Shown: positions 7,756 to 18,147, counted from the stretch's first letter. The stretch is 64,000 nt of DNA from an uncultured Tateyamaria sp. (GCF_947503705.1 NZ_CANNES010000003.1:186001-250000); one strand, 5' to 3'. The notes: generated by a model from the sequence alone, not told the origin. Made by a program: numbers and translations.

Positions 7756-8469
7756 TCAAGCGGCGCGCGTCGTGCGCTGTTCGATGCGCTTTTCGTGCTC
7801 GCCCTGGATAAGGCGGTGCACATAAATGCCGGGCAGATGGATGGTGTCGGGGTCGAGGCTACCGGTGGGCACGATTTCTTCGACTTCGGCCACGCAAATC
7901 TTGCCGCACATGGCGGCAGGGGGGTTGAAGTTGCGTGCGGTCTTGCGGAACACCAGATTGCCCGTCGCGTCGGCTTTCCACGCTTTGACGATACTTAGAT
8001 CAGCAAAAAGACCTTCTTCAAGGATATATGTTTCATCCGCGCCATCGGGTCCTGTCGGGAAATCCTTGTGCTCTTTGCCCTCGGCAATAACAGTGCCTAC
8101 GCCGGTCTTGGTGTAAAAACCGGGGATGCCACAACCGCCAGACCGCATACGCTCGGCCAAGGTGCCTTGTGGGTTGAATTCCAACTCAAGCTCGCCCGAC
8201 AGATATTGGCGCATGAATTCGGCGTTCTCACCTACATAAGACGAGATCATTTTGCGCACCTGACGCGTTTGCAACAGGATACCGATGCCAAAATCATCCA
8301 CGCCCGCATTGTTGGATGCAAAGGTCAGATCCTTGGTGCCAGCGTCCTTGATGGCATCCAGCAAGAGTTCCGGAATGCCGCACAGGCCAAAACCACCGGC
8401 CGCGATAAACATGCCATCGAACAAAACCCCATCAAGGGCCTCAGCCGCAGAGCCGTAAATCTTCTTCAT
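7756..8469 (-). CDS. scoA: 3-oxoacid CoA-transferase subunit A
   Basis: This 237-residue alpha subunit carries the glycine-rich 'GVLFDGMFIAAGGFGLCGIP' and 'LTFASNNAGVDDFGIG' regions near the N-terminus, both typical of SCOT/AtoD alpha subunits. It is the first gene of a four-gene minus-strand operon with the LOV kinase, scoB and a small acetyltransferase. Its ATG at 8469 follows a ~160-bp gap holding the promoter. Its partner is the scoB product. Confidence 0.93.
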   Translation of the reverse strand: MKKIYGSAAEALDGVLFDGMFIAAGGFGLCGIPELLLDAIKDAGTKDLTFASNNAGVDDFGIGILLQTRQVRKMISSYVGENAEFMRQYLSGELELEFNPQGTLAERMRSGGCGIPGFYTKTGVGTVIAEGKEHKDFPTGPDGADETYILEEGLFADLSIVKAWKADATGNLVFRKTARNFNPPAAMCGKICVAEVEEIVPTGSLDPDTIHLPGIYVHRLIQGEHEKRIEQRTTRAA

Positions 8470-8628
8470 GAATGTCCCCTAAAGCGCCTTGCCGCGTTTC
8501 GCAGTAGTTTACCTTTTTACTTGTATCGGTGGCAAGACAACTTCGATGGTTTGTATGGCGCATTATACTGCCACATCCAGACGGCGGCGCTGTGCGGCGA
8601 TGCGAGCGCCGCACAACTTCTGGGAAAG

Positions 8629-9252
8629 CTAGTCAGTATATGCCGCCACCACGCCGGACAGCCCCGCCTCCATAAAGGGGCTGAAGTCGTTTTTGAGAAA
8701 ACGGTTGATCGCAGGCCGGGCCAGAAACAGATTGGGTTTGATGTTGTAATCCCATGTGACTGTCACGCGATTTCCGTCCTGTGCATAGCGAAATTCGCCC
8801 ATGATATAGCTGATAACGCGGCCAGCAGGCGCGGTGATATCCCAGATCTGATAGGAGAACCGGTCTTTGGTGTTGGTCAGCACCCGTTCAAGCACACTGT
8901 GCCCGCCGGCTAGGTGAACACGGCGCACAGAGCCGACCTGGGGCCAAGTGCCCGACAAATATGTGATGTCTTCAATGGCGGGAATGGCGTCGGTTGGGAC
9001 AACAAAATCAGTGATTGGATTTCTGTCCAGAAAGGCACGAAAGCCTGTGATTGAACCGGTAAAGGTCCGGGTTTCGGTGTTTGTCAAATAGCGGCCGGGA
9101 TCAGACAGTTTCGGCGCTTGGCTCACCGTCGCGGCTTTGTGCAGATCATGGGGCGGAAAAACCGACGGAACCACCGGAAACCCGGATGCATGGGCCGGCA
9201 GTGCAAAGCTTATTGTCAGAAACAGGGCGGTCAGGACAGGACGCAAGGGCAT
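8629..9252 (-). CDS. Exported SRPBCC-fold protein
   Basis: The protein has 207 residues with a signal peptide (cleavage near PAHA-SGF). The rest resembles START/SRPBCC lipid- or ligand-binding domains: a 'RTFTGSITGFRAFL' helix, several strands, 'VTVTWDYNIKP', and a long C-terminal helix. The ligand is unknown. It is transcribed away from a MarR regulator gene across a shared operator, so it is probably that regulator's target. Confidence 0.7.
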   Translation of the reverse strand: MPLRPVLTALFLTISFALPAHASGFPVVPSVFPPHDLHKAATVSQAPKLSDPGRYLTNTETRTFTGSITGFRAFLDRNPITDFVVPTDAIPAIEDITYLSGTWPQVGSVRRVHLAGGHSVLERVLTNTKDRFSYQIWDITAPAGRVISYIMGEFRYAQDGNRVTVTWDYNIKPNLFLARPAINRFLKNDFSPFMEAGLSGVVAAYTD

Positions 9253-9275
9253 GAGGGATCTCCATTTGATGCGAA

Positions 9276-9303
9276 ATTCGTACTAAAAGATACGAATATC
9301 GTA
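9276..9303. promoter_or_regulatory. Palindromic operator, probably for the adjacent MarR regulator
   Basis: ATTCGTA (9276-9282) and TACGAAT (9291-9297) form a perfect inverted repeat around 8 nt. The right half overlaps a second near-palindrome, TACGAATATCGTA (9291-9303), and TCGTACTAAA occurs twice. It lies between the divergent SRPBCC and MarR genes, where a MarR dimer would control both. Confidence 0.65.
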
Positions 9304-9354
9304 CTAAATGGGATTGCCCCTTGTCAGTTCAAGTCCGGATCGCCAAAAAACCAC

Positions 9355-9804
9355 ATGACCAAGGAAAAACACCTGCTGGAATACGTGCATGTCCTGATGC
9401 GCGTGATGCTTGTGAGCGAACGGACAGCACCTGAGCATCAGCATGTGATAAAGTTTAATCCATTGGATTTTCACACGCTGGGCCTTCTGCGCGAGGCACC
9501 GGGCACCCGAGCATCAGCCGTGGCGGATGCCTTGGGCGTAGTGCCAACAACCGCCAGCAGCGTTATCGCACGACTGGTCAAGCGTGGCTATGTGGCCCGT
9601 ACCCAAAGCGCGCAAGACCGCCGGGCCTATGATCTGACACTGACCGAAGATGGGATGCGTGTCGCGCAAACGATCCACCAGCAGGATTTGCGCAATATGG
9701 GTCTGTTCCTGTCCGCTCTGTCAGAGGTGGATCAGGACAAGCTGATCGAAATTCTGGGGCAGGTCGTCAGCCGCGTCGCAGACTTGGAAGGGCGCGCGAC
9801 CTAG
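9355..9804 (+). CDS. MarR-family transcriptional regulator
   Basis: The 149-residue protein has a winged helix-turn-helix. 'TLGLLREAPGTRASAVADAL' leads into the recognition helix 'TTASSVIARLVKRGYVARTQ', and the wing reads 'SAQDRRAYDLTLTEDG'. MarR proteins bind short palindromes as dimers and release them on ligand binding. The start at 9355 matches the family N-terminus. The upstream palindrome at 9276-9303 suggests autoregulation plus control of the divergent SRPBCC gene. Confidence 0.9.
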   Translation: MTKEKHLLEYVHVLMRVMLVSERTAPEHQHVIKFNPLDFHTLGLLREAPGTRASAVADALGVVPTTASSVIARLVKRGYVARTQSAQDRRAYDLTLTEDGMRVAQTIHQQDLRNMGLFLSALSEVDQDKLIEILGQVVSRVADLEGRAT

Positions 9805-9843
9805 TCGCGCCCTTCAAAAGACCTGGCAACGATGCACCGCAGC

Positions 9844-12435
9844 TTATTCCTTGGCAGCGGACTTTTTCGCGGCTTTTCTCTTTGCCGGGGCCTTTTTGGT
9901 TGCAGCCTTTTTGCGGGTCGTCTTTTTGGCTGGAGCCTTCTCGGCAATGAGTTGAACGGCCATCTCCATGGTCACGTCGTCAGGCTCTGTGCCCTTGGGG
10001 ATCGTCGCATTGACCTTGGCCCATTTCACATAAGGCCCGTATTTGCCCTTCATAATATTGACGGGACCGCTCTCGTCAGGATGTTCGCCCAATTCGCGCA
10101 AAGGTTTGGCCGCCGCACCACGCCCGCCGCGGCTTGCGACCTTTTCAGCCAGCAGCTGGACCGCGCGGTTCATGCCGACAGTAAACACCTCTTCGAGGCT
10201 TTCTAGGTTGGCATTGGTGCCACCCCGATCCGAAGTTGAGGGGGCATGTTTGATATAAGGTCCATAGCGACCGATATTGGCCCAGACCATGATACCGTCT
10301 TCCGGGTGCGGACCAATCTCGCGGGGCAGCGACAGCAGGCGCAGGGCTTGCTCCAAGTCCACTTCGGTGGGTGGCCATTCCTTGGGGATCGACTGGCGGG
10401 GCGGTTTCTTATTGTCGTCCGTGACCTCGCCGCGCTGTGCATAAGGACCAAAGCGACCTTTGAACACGTAAATCTTGTCGCCCGCATCCTCGCCCAACAA
10501 TTTGCCTTCGGGCGGAATGCCGCTGTCTTCTTCAGTTCCGGGGGGGCCAAAGGCACGGGTATAGCGGCACTCAGGATAGTTCGAACACCCGATAAATGCC
10601 CCACCAGAGCGGGCGGTGCGCATCGACAAACGGCCAAGTCCACAATTCGGACACAAGCGCGGATCGCTGCCATCCTCATTGGGCGGGAACAGGTGCGGTT
10701 CCAGCACTTCGTTGATCTTTTCCAGCACGTCCGTGATGCGCAGCTCTGATGTCTCGGCGATTGCTGCGGAAAAGTCCTGCCAGAACCGGCCTAACACGTC
10801 CTTGTAGTCACGGTCCCCCGCGCTCACATCATCCAGCTGCCCCTCAAGGTCGGCGGTGAAATCATACCCCACATAGCGGCGGAAATAGTTTTCGAGAAAG
10901 GCGATGACAAGCCGCCCTTTGTCCTCTGGTATCAGACGGTTGCGGTCCTTACGGACATAGCCACGATCCTGGATCGTCGTCACGATGCTGGCATAGGTCG
11001 AGGGGCGTCCGATCCCCAACTCTTCCATCCGCTTGACCAGAGTTGCCTCGGTATAGCGGGGCGGGGGCTGCGTGAAATGCTGCTCGGGCGTGACCGACCG
11101 TTTGTTAGCCTTTTCGCCCTCGGTCACTTGTGGCAGGCGCTTGTCATCGTCGTCCACAACCTCGTCATCGCGGCCTTCCTCGTAGACGCGGAGGAAACCG
11201 TCAAAAAGTACAACCTGACCTGTGGCCCGCAGGCCCACCTGCCCATCATCGCTGCCAATCTCAACGGTGGTCCGCTCAAGCCGTGCACCTTCCATCTGGC
11301 AGGCCAGGGTTCGTTTCCAGATCAGGTCATAGAGCTTGCGTTGATCATCGTCAGTAATCTTCAGGCTCGCTGCATCCCTCGCCATATCGGTAGGGCGAAT
11401 ACATTCGTGAGCCTCTTGGGCATTCTTGGCCTTATTCTTGTAGATGCGCGGCTGGCTGGGCACGTATTCGGCGCCGTACCGATCCTTGATCGCATCGCGG
11501 GCCATGGTCACGGCCTCGGGCGCCATGTCGATGCCGTCAGTCCGCATATATGTGATATAGCCTGCCTCATAAAGCCGCTGCGCCGTGCTCATCGCGGCGC
11601 GCGCACCCATGCCGAACTTCCGGCTGGCCTCTTGCTGCAAAGTCGAGGTCATGAAAGGGGCCGACGGATTGCGCGAAGCGGGTTTGGCCTCAACCGATTG
11701 GATTTTCAGATCGCGGCTGCTGATTGCCTGTTCGGCCATCTCCGCCTGAGTCTGGTTCTCCAGATCAAATTTTTCGAGCTTCTTGCCCGCCAGGCTAACC
11801 AGCCGTGCCTCGTATTCCTGTCCCCGCGGGGACGCTAGCACCGCTTTGACGGACCAGTATTCGCGATTGCGAAATGCCTCGATCTCCATCTCGCGCTCGG
11901 TGAGGATGCGCAGGCAAACTGATTGAACCCGCCCGGCGGATTTCGCACCGGGCAGCTTGCGCCACAACACCGGCGACAGGTTGAAGCCCACCAAATAGTC
12001 CAAAGCGCGGCGCGCCAGATAGGCTTCCACCAGTGGCATGTCGACTTGTCGGGCATTGGCCATGGCCTCGGTCACGGCCGCTTTGGTGATTGCGTTAAAT
12101 GTCACCCGGCTGACAGGCGTGTCTTTCTTGATCGACTTGCGCTTGGTCAGGGCCTCTTGCAGGTGCCAACTGATTGCTTCGCCCTCGCGGTCGGGGTCGG
12201 TTGCGAGAATCAGCGCATTGTCTTCTTTGAGCGCGTCGGCGATCGCCTTCATGTGCTTTTTGCTGTCGCTTGCGACCTCCCAAAGCATCTCGAATCCGTT
12301 GTCCGGGTCGACCGATCCATCCTTGGGTGGCAGGTCCCGGACGTGGCCGTAACTGGCCAAAACGGTATAGTCGTCGCCCAGATACTTGTTGATTGTCTTG
12401 GCTTTGGCTGGGGATTCGACAACGACGACAGGCAT
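9844..12435 (-). CDS. topA: DNA topoisomerase I (type IA)
   Basis: The protein has 863 residues. An N-terminal TOPRIM domain opens 'MPVVVVESPAKAKTINKYLG'. The active-site tyrosine is Tyr296 in 'YITYMRTDG'. A four-Cys zinc motif (CPNC..CSNYPEC) lies near residue 600, followed by repeats with 'GRFGPYAQ', 'GRYGPYIK' and 'GKYGPYVK', and a Lys/Ala-rich basic tail. It relaxes negatively supercoiled DNA. It lies ~100 bp downstream of dprA on the same strand, a common alphaproteobacterial arrangement. Confidence 0.97.
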   Translation of the reverse strand: MPVVVVESPAKAKTINKYLGDDYTVLASYGHVRDLPPKDGSVDPDNGFEMLWEVASDSKKHMKAIADALKEDNALILATDPDREGEAISWHLQEALTKRKSIKKDTPVSRVTFNAITKAAVTEAMANARQVDMPLVEAYLARRALDYLVGFNLSPVLWRKLPGAKSAGRVQSVCLRILTEREMEIEAFRNREYWSVKAVLASPRGQEYEARLVSLAGKKLEKFDLENQTQAEMAEQAISSRDLKIQSVEAKPASRNPSAPFMTSTLQQEASRKFGMGARAAMSTAQRLYEAGYITYMRTDGIDMAPEAVTMARDAIKDRYGAEYVPSQPRIYKNKAKNAQEAHECIRPTDMARDAASLKITDDDQRKLYDLIWKRTLACQMEGARLERTTVEIGSDDGQVGLRATGQVVLFDGFLRVYEEGRDDEVVDDDDKRLPQVTEGEKANKRSVTPEQHFTQPPPRYTEATLVKRMEELGIGRPSTYASIVTTIQDRGYVRKDRNRLIPEDKGRLVIAFLENYFRRYVGYDFTADLEGQLDDVSAGDRDYKDVLGRFWQDFSAAIAETSELRITDVLEKINEVLEPHLFPPNEDGSDPRLCPNCGLGRLSMRTARSGGAFIGCSNYPECRYTRAFGPPGTEEDSGIPPEGKLLGEDAGDKIYVFKGRFGPYAQRGEVTDDNKKPPRQSIPKEWPPTEVDLEQALRLLSLPREIGPHPEDGIMVWANIGRYGPYIKHAPSTSDRGGTNANLESLEEVFTVGMNRAVQLLAEKVASRGGRGAAAKPLRELGEHPDESGPVNIMKGKYGPYVKWAKVNATIPKGTEPDDVTMEMAVQLIAEKAPAKKTTRKKAATKKAPAKRKAAKKSAAKE

Positions 12436-12535
12436 TTAACAGACGTACCTCAGACAGGAAATTTGACGTGCTCTATGGCCGGGCAAGATGTGGGGTGCAA
12501 GTGCCGATTGTCAACAGACCTGGACACCGGTGCGC

Positions 12536-13690
12536 CTAACTGGCGCGGGACAAGAGCCCGCCGGGGGCACGATTGATGCTGCCATCCAACTCCAACTCGA
12601 CCAGAGCGGGCGCCACGGCAGAGGCAGGCGTGTTCAGGTCGCGGATCAGTTGGTCTTCGGCCAGGGGCGATGGGCCGAGGCGGGACAGGATCTGGCTGTG
12701 CAGGTCGGCCGTTTCGCGCAGACTGCGTCGATCTTGCGGCGGCCGCTCCGGTATGTCGAGCGGCAATTCCGGTGTGTTTCGCGTCGCCAGCGGTGTCAGC
12801 GCCTCCAGCACGTCATCCGCGCTCCGCACCAATGTAGCGCCGTCGCGGATCAGCATGTTGCATCCAGAAGCGCGCGCATCCATCGGGTGGCCCGGTACGG
12901 CAAGAACTTCGCGCCCCTGATCAAGGGCGTCGCGCGCGGTGATCAGGCTGCCTGATTTCGCGGCCGCCTCAACCACGATGGTGGCCACCGCCACGCCCGA
13001 AATGATCCGGTTGCGCGCGGGGAAGTGGCGCGCCATGGGCTGCAATCCCATGGGTTGCTCGCTGATTCTCAGACCGGACTTGGCGAGGTTCTGTGCCAGT
13101 TCGGCGTTTTCTGCCGGATAAATCGTATCGACGCCGCCCGCCTGGACCGCGGCCGTACCGGTTTCGAGTGCCGCAATATGCGCAGAGGCGTCGATGCCGC
13201 GGGCAAGGCCCGACACAATCACATATCCCGCAGTGCCCAGGTCGGAGGCAAGCTTGCGCGCCATCCGGGTGCCTAGGGACGACGCGTTGCGTGCCCCGAC
13301 CATGGCGATCATCGGCCTGTGCATCAAACGCGTGTCACCGATGACCCACAAGAAGGGCGGCGCATCGTTGAGATCACCCAAGGCAGAGGGGTAATCGCGG
13401 GATCCACGTGCTACCAGCCTGGCACCTGCTGCGCGCCCTGCCTTGAGTTCGGCATGGATGACGCGTTCGGGACAAATAGAATAGCGTTCAACGCCCGCGG
13501 CGCGCGCCACCTCAGGCAGCGCGGCCAGCGCGTTTTGCGCGGTGCCGTGTTCAATCAGCAGACGGTAGTACGTCGCAATGCCGACCCGGCGAGAGCGCAA
13601 CAGACGAAGCCGCATGAACTGGTCGTCTTCCGAGGTGGGTGGGAGTGGGGGGTGAGTGGAAGAAGGATGGGTATCCTTGTCTTCAGTCAT
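12536..13690 (-). CDS. dprA: DNA-processing protein DprA
   Basis: The 384-residue protein has a central Rossmann-like domain: 'MIAMVGARNASSLGTRMARKLA', 'YVIVSGLARGIDASAH', 'RNRIISGVA' and 'REVLAVPGHPMD'. A C-terminal winged-helix-like segment follows (~320-380). DprA loads RecA on incoming single-stranded DNA during natural transformation. The N-terminus has a low-complexity Ser/Pro/Thr stretch (residues ~8-18). It is upstream of topA. Confidence 0.93.
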   Translation of the reverse strand: MTEDKDTHPSSTHPPLPPTSEDDQFMRLRLLRSRRVGIATYYRLLIEHGTAQNALAALPEVARAAGVERYSICPERVIHAELKAGRAAGARLVARGSRDYPSALGDLNDAPPFLWVIGDTRLMHRPMIAMVGARNASSLGTRMARKLASDLGTAGYVIVSGLARGIDASAHIAALETGTAAVQAGGVDTIYPAENAELAQNLAKSGLRISEQPMGLQPMARHFPARNRIISGVAVATIVVEAAAKSGSLITARDALDQGREVLAVPGHPMDARASGCNMLIRDGATLVRSADDVLEALTPLATRNTPELPLDIPERPPQDRRSLRETADLHSQILSRLGPSPLAEDQLIRDLNTPASAVAPALVELELDGSINRAPGGLLSRAS

Positions 13691-13909
13691 CCTACGCTCC
13701 GTCCGTTGCTGGGACCGTTATAGAATCGGCAAGGTTAACAATGCATGAAGGAAAGCGACTGCATTCGCCTAAATTCCCCTATTGGTTGAGTATTGTCAGA
13801 TGGAAACGGGCGGCAGAACGGATCGCGAACAATTCACCGCCTCGCGCCTCCCCATAAATAGCGAGGCTTGAGGTTCACAGTCTGATCAACGTTGCCGAAT
13901 CAACCAAAG

Positions 13910-15331
13910 TCAGGCCGCTGATCCGCCGACAGTAAGCCCACCGATCATCAGCGTCGGCTGGCCCACGCCCACCGGCACCCATTGGCCAGCTTTGCCGCAA
14001 TTGCCCATGCCGGGGTCCAGCGCCATGTCGTTGCCAATCGCGCGGATCTGTTTCAGGGCGGTGGCCCCGTCGCCGATCAGCGTCGCCCCTTTGACGGGCG
14101 CACCCACAACACCGTTCTCAACGCGGTAGGCTTCGGTACATGAGAAAACAAACTTCCCATTGGTGATGTCGACCTGTCCGCCGCCAAAACCCACGGCGTA
14201 AATCCCGTCGCGCAAATCGGCCACAATATCGCCGGGCGCCACGTCGCCGCCCAGCATATAGGTATTGGTCATCCGCGGCATCGGCGTGTGGGCATAGCTT
14301 TGACGCCGCCCGTTGCCGGTGGCCCTGACGCCCATGAGCCGCGCGTTCTGGCGATCCTGCATATAGCCCACCAGAATGCCGTCCTCGATCAGGATATTCT
14401 TGGCCGAGGGCGTCCCCTCATCATCCACGGTGATGGAACCGCGCCGGTCGGGGATCGTGCCGTCGTCCAGAACGGTCACACCCGGGGCTGCGATGCGCTC
14501 GCCCATCAAGCCTGCAAAGGCGGAACTGCCCTTGCGATTGAAATCGCCTTCCAGCCCGTGCCCAATCGCTTCATGCAGCAGAATGCCGGGCCAACCGGGC
14601 CCAAGCACGACATCCATCACGCCCGCCGGGGCGGGGACGGCGTCAAGGTTCACAACCGCTACGCGCAGCGCCTCGCGCGCCTTGGCCTGCCAGTCGGCCC
14701 GATCAATCAAACCATCAAGGCCTACACGGCCACCGCCGCCGGCCGATCCGCTTTCGCGGCGTCCGTTCTGTTCAACGATGACCGAGATGTTGAGGCGGCT
14801 CATGGGCCGCGCATCGCGGACGCTGACGCCATCGGGGCGCAGAATCTCGACCTCCTGCAAGGATGCGGCCAGAGAGGCCGATACCTGAACAACCCGCGAA
14901 TCAAGATCGCGGACAAAGGCGTCGACCTCCTTCAAGGTCTCCAATTTGACCGGAAACGTGGCACCGGCGATGGGATCATCAGAGGTATAAAGGTGGCGAT
15001 TGGTGGCTTGCGGCCCTTCCGCCAGGGTGCCGCCACCATCGCCCACGGCGAGGCGGGCCGTTTCAGCGGCACGGCGCAAGGCACTTTCGCTGATTTCGGT
15101 GGAATGGGCGTAACCCGCCACTTCACCGCGCACGGCCCGCAGGCCAAACCCTTCGGACGCATCATAGCTGGCGGTTTTCAGGCGGCCATCGTCATAAACC
15201 AGCCCCTCAGAGCGGCGGCGTTCAAAGAAAAGCTCGCCATCGTCGGCCCCTGCGGTCGCCTCACGCAGGATGGCAAGAGCGTCGTCGCGGGCCAGATCAT
15301 TGTCGAGTGGGGCAAAAGGGGCGTCAGACAT
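13910..15331 (-). CDS. tldD: TldD metalloprotease
   Basis: The protein has 473 residues. The start at 15331 ([12 protein letters not shown]) is preferred to the longer open frame, which lacks family similarity. The zinc motif is HEAIGH (His253, Glu254, His258), followed by '[16 protein letters not shown]'. TldD normally forms a heterodimer with TldE and degrades unfolded peptides or trims modified peptides. No tldE homologue lies in this window. It is divergent from ctaC with a ~200-bp gap. Confidence 0.94.
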   Translation of the reverse strand: MSDAPFAPLDNDLARDDALAILREATAGADDGELFFERRRSEGLVYDDGRLKTASYDASEGFGLRAVRGEVAGYAHSTEISESALRRAAETARLAVGDGGGTLAEGPQATNRHLYTSDDPIAGATFPVKLETLKEVDAFVRDLDSRVVQVSASLAASLQEVEILRPDGVSVRDARPMSRLNISVIVEQNGRRESGSAGGGGRVGLDGLIDRADWQAKAREALRVAVVNLDAVPAPAGVMDVVLGPGWPGILLHEAIGHGLEGDFNRKGSSAFAGLMGERIAAPGVTVLDDGTIPDRRGSITVDDEGTPSAKNILIEDGILVGYMQDRQNARLMGVRATGNGRRQSYAHTPMPRMTNTYMLGGDVAPGDIVADLRDGIYAVGFGGGQVDITNGKFVFSCTEAYRVENGVVGAPVKGATLIGDGATALKQIRAIGNDMALDPGMGNCGKAGQWVPVGVGQPTLMIGGLTVGGSAA

Positions 15332-15527
15332 GGGCAGTTTCCTGTTTTGTTTTTCAAGGGCCGGGGTGAAATTTCCTGACGCAAGCGTCCGTTTGACGCG
15401 GCCAAAACCCTTTATCTTGTTTCCAAGATATGATTGTAAGTCCCGACAATACAACGGGCGGGGTCTGCGGTGCGCGTATCGGCCTTTCTCCGAACCTTGG
15501 ATGATCCAACAAGATCAGGACGACCAG

Positions 15528-16409
15528 ATGAAAAAGCTTCTCTCGATTTCGGGCGTGTTCAGCGCTTTGGCCGCGGCCCCGGTGTGGGCGCAAGACAACC
15601 TTGAGGTCATCGGCAGGCCCATTGACGGTGCTCTGGGCTTTCAGCCCGCCGCGACCGAGGTGGCACGCCGCCTGCAATGGCTGGATGGTATGATCCTGGT
15701 GATCATCACCATCATCACGCTGTTCGTGACCGGCCTGATGGCTTGGATCGTGATCCGCTATAACCGCAAGCGGAACCCTGAGCCCGCCAACTTTACCCAC
15801 AACACCCCGATCGAGATTGCGTGGACGGTTGTGCCGATTGTGATCCTGGTCTTTATCGGTGCGTTCTCGCTGCCGACGCTGTTTCACCAGCAAGAGATCC
15901 CCGAGGCGGACGTGACAATCAAGGCCACAGGCTATCAGTGGTTCTGGGGCTATGAATATGTGGACGAGGGCTTTGGCTTTGACGCTTACATGATTGGTGC
16001 ACCGGCCACGGGGGGCGACAATTCCCTGACGCCCGAGACCGAGGCCGCACTGGTCGAGGCGGGTTACAGCCGTGAAGACTTCCTTCTGGCCACCGACAAC
16101 GCAATGGTGATCCCTGTAAACAAGACAGTTGTCGTGCAGGTGACGGGCGCAGACGTGATCCATGCCTGGACTGTTCCCGCATTCGGCGTGAAGCAAGACG
16201 CCGTTCCCGGTCGTTTGGCCGAGCTGTGGTTCGAAGCCGAAAAAGAAGGCATCTATTTTGGCCAGTGTTCTGAGCTGTGCGGCATCGCCCACGCCTACAT
16301 GCCGATCACGGTCAAAGTGGTGAGCGAAGAGGCCTATGCCGCATGGCTGGCCGAGGCGAAGGCCGAATTCGCTGGACTGCCGCAGCCTGTGCAGGTCGCT
16401 TCCAACTGA
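15528..16409 (+). CDS. ctaC: Cytochrome c oxidase subunit II
   Basis: The 293-residue protein has a signal peptide (MKKLLSISG...VWA), two membrane helices (~55-78 and ~98-118), and a periplasmic cupredoxin domain with the CuA ligands: His in '[16 protein letters not shown]', then '[15 protein letters not shown]'. The aromatic electron-entry patch '[10 protein letters not shown]' is intact. It accepts electrons from cytochrome c in the aa3 oxidase. It heads the cta operon; subunit I (ctaD) is not in the window. Confidence 0.97.
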   Translation: MKKLLSISGVFSALAAAPVWAQDNLEVIGRPIDGALGFQPAATEVARRLQWLDGMILVIITIITLFVTGLMAWIVIRYNRKRNPEPANFTHNTPIEIAWTVVPIVILVFIGAFSLPTLFHQQEIPEADVTIKATGYQWFWGYEYVDEGFGFDAYMIGAPATGGDNSLTPETEAALVEAGYSREDFLLATDNAMVIPVNKTVVVQVTGADVIHAWTVPAFGVKQDAVPGRLAELWFEAEKEGIYFGQCSELCGIAHAYMPITVKVVSEEAYAAWLAEAKAEFAGLPQPVQVASN

Positions 16410-16465
16410 ATGCGTGCGGCGGGGTGAACCCCGCCCTACGGCGTGATCCAACCCATGGGATTTAC

Positions 16466-17404
16466 ATGACCGACGTCAGCTATCAGCAAACGGCACAGAC
16501 GGGCGAGGCCAGCTTGGGCGATTACTTTGCCCTGATGAAGCCGCGCGTGATGCAACTTGTCGTGTTCACGGCTTTGGTTGGCCTGCTCGCCGCACCAATT
16601 GCTGTGCACCCGGTCGTTGCCTTTGCCTCGATACTGTTCGTGGCCATTGGGGCAGGGGCCTCTGGCGCGCTGAACATGTGGTGGGACGCCGATATTGACG
16701 GCGTAATGAACCGCACCGCCAAACGCCCGATCCCTGCAGGCAAGGTGACCCCGGACGAGGCTAAGGTACTGGGCTTTGCCCTGTCCGGCATGTCCGTGAT
16801 GATGCTGGCACTGGCCGCGAACCTCCTGGCAGCATTCCTGCTGGCGTTCACCATCTTCTTCTACATCGTGATCTATTCGATGTGGCTCAAACGCTCGACC
16901 CCGCAAAACATCGTTATCGGTGGCGCGGCGGGTGCCTTCCCGCCGGTCATTGGCTGGGTGATTGCGACGGGTTCGATGGCGATTGAACCGTGGTTGATGT
17001 TTGCGTTGATCTTTATGTGGACGCCGCCGCATTTCTGGGCATTGGCCCTGTTCATGAAGGCGGATTACCACAATGCTGGCGTGCCGATGCTGACGGTGAC
17101 GCATGGGCGCACGTCCACGCGCAAGCATATCCTGATCTATACCGTGCCGCTTGTCATTCTCGCAGTCGGCACCGGGTTCACCTCAATCGGCGGACCAGTA
17201 TATTTGGCAACGGCTCTGGTTCTGAACGCCATGTTCCTCAAGGGCGCCTACGACATTTGGCGCCGGGACGAGGCGCAGGCCGAAGCCGATGGCTACGCCG
17301 TCGAGAAAAGCTTTTTCAAACTGTCGCTGTGGTATCTGTTCCTGCATTTCGGGGCCATTCTGGCCGAGGCGCTGTTGCCTGCCGCCTGGGGGATCTGGGC
17401 ATGA
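16466..17404 (+). CDS. ctaB: Protoheme IX farnesyltransferase (heme O synthase)
   Basis: This 312-residue polytopic protein of the UbiA family carries the prenyl-diphosphate binding motif 'NMWWDADIDGVMNRTAKRP' and a second motif near 'YHNAGVPMLTVTHG'. It adds a farnesyl group to heme b, giving heme O for the oxidase. The ATG at 16466 is about 55 nt after ctaC. Its stop overlaps the next small gene (ATGA). Confidence 0.96.
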   Translation: MTDVSYQQTAQTGEASLGDYFALMKPRVMQLVVFTALVGLLAAPIAVHPVVAFASILFVAIGAGASGALNMWWDADIDGVMNRTAKRPIPAGKVTPDEAKVLGFALSGMSVMMLALAANLLAAFLLAFTIFFYIVIYSMWLKRSTPQNIVIGGAAGAFPPVIGWVIATGSMAIEPWLMFALIFMWTPPHFWALALFMKADYHNAGVPMLTVTHGRTSTRKHILIYTVPLVILAVGTGFTSIGGPVYLATALVLNAMFLKGAYDIWRRDEAQAEADGYAVEKSFFKLSLWYLFLHFGAILAEALLPAAWGIWA

Positions 17405-17562
17405 GCATCAAGGCAGAGCATGAAATTCATCAACGCCGCAAAGGTCGCAACGTGGGCGTTGGCCTGATGCTGGCCGCCTTTGTTGTGCTGATCCTGGCGC
17501 TGACATTCGTGAAAATTACTGGCGGTGATTTCGAATTGCCCCGCGTGGAGGAGACACAGTAA
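17401..17562 (+). CDS. Small membrane protein of the cta operon (CoxF-like)
   Basis: This encodes a 53-residue protein with one membrane helix ('VGLMLAAFVVLILALTFVKI') and a basic N-terminus. It is coupled to both neighbours: it overlaps the ctaB stop by 4 nt, and its stop overlaps the ctaG start. Rhodobacterales carry a comparable small protein at this place, often annotated CoxF or oxidase assembly protein. Its exact function is unknown to me. Confidence 0.8.
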   Translation: MSIKAEHEIHQRRKGRNVGVGLMLAAFVVLILALTFVKITGGDFELPRVEETQ

Positions 17563-18137
17563 TGGCCATTTCCGCCCCTCAAAAAACAGTCTTGCAGACG
17601 GTTGGGCTGGTTGTGTTCATGGGTGGTCTCGCCTGGGCGTCGGTGCCGTTTTACGACTGGTTCTGCCGGGTCACGGGCTTTGGTGGCACGCCTGGCATCA
17701 GCGAAGTGGCCTCTGACGACATTCTGGATCAGACAATCACCGTGCGGTTCGACGCCTCGCTTGAGCGGAACATGCCTTGGGATTTCACCCCCGAAGTCCG
17801 CGAGATGGAATTGCGGATCGGTGAGACGGGGCTGGCCTTTTATGAGGCCTATAATCCCACTGACAAACCCGTAGCCGGTTCCGCCAGCTACAACGTCGCC
17901 CCCTACGAGGCGGGTGGGTTTTTCTCGAAAATCGACTGCTTCTGCTTTGAAGAGCAGGTCCTGCAACCCGGCGAGCGGGTGATGATGCCGGTGACTTTCT
18001 ATGTTGACCCGGAAATTGTGACGGACCGCGACGCAAAATACGTGCATACGATCACGCTCAGCTATACCTTTTACCAAATCGACCTGCCCGAAGGCTATGC
18101 CGCCCTCGACCAGGCCGCCGATACCAACCTGAACTGA
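17562..18137 (+). CDS. ctaG: Cytochrome c oxidase assembly protein CtaG/Cox11
   Basis: The 191-residue protein has an N-terminal membrane anchor ('[29 protein letters not shown]') and a periplasmic immunoglobulin-like domain with the copper motif CFCFEEQ ('[15 protein letters not shown]'). It delivers copper to the CuB site of subunit I. It lies between the small CoxF-like gene and ctaE. Confidence 0.96.
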   Translation: MAISAPQKTVLQTVGLVVFMGGLAWASVPFYDWFCRVTGFGGTPGISEVASDDILDQTITVRFDASLERNMPWDFTPEVREMELRIGETGLAFYEAYNPTDKPVAGSASYNVAPYEAGGFFSKIDCFCFEEQVLQPGERVMMPVTFYVDPEIVTDRDAKYVHTITLSYTFYQIDLPEGYAALDQAADTNLN

Positions 18138-18147
18138 GGGACGGACA

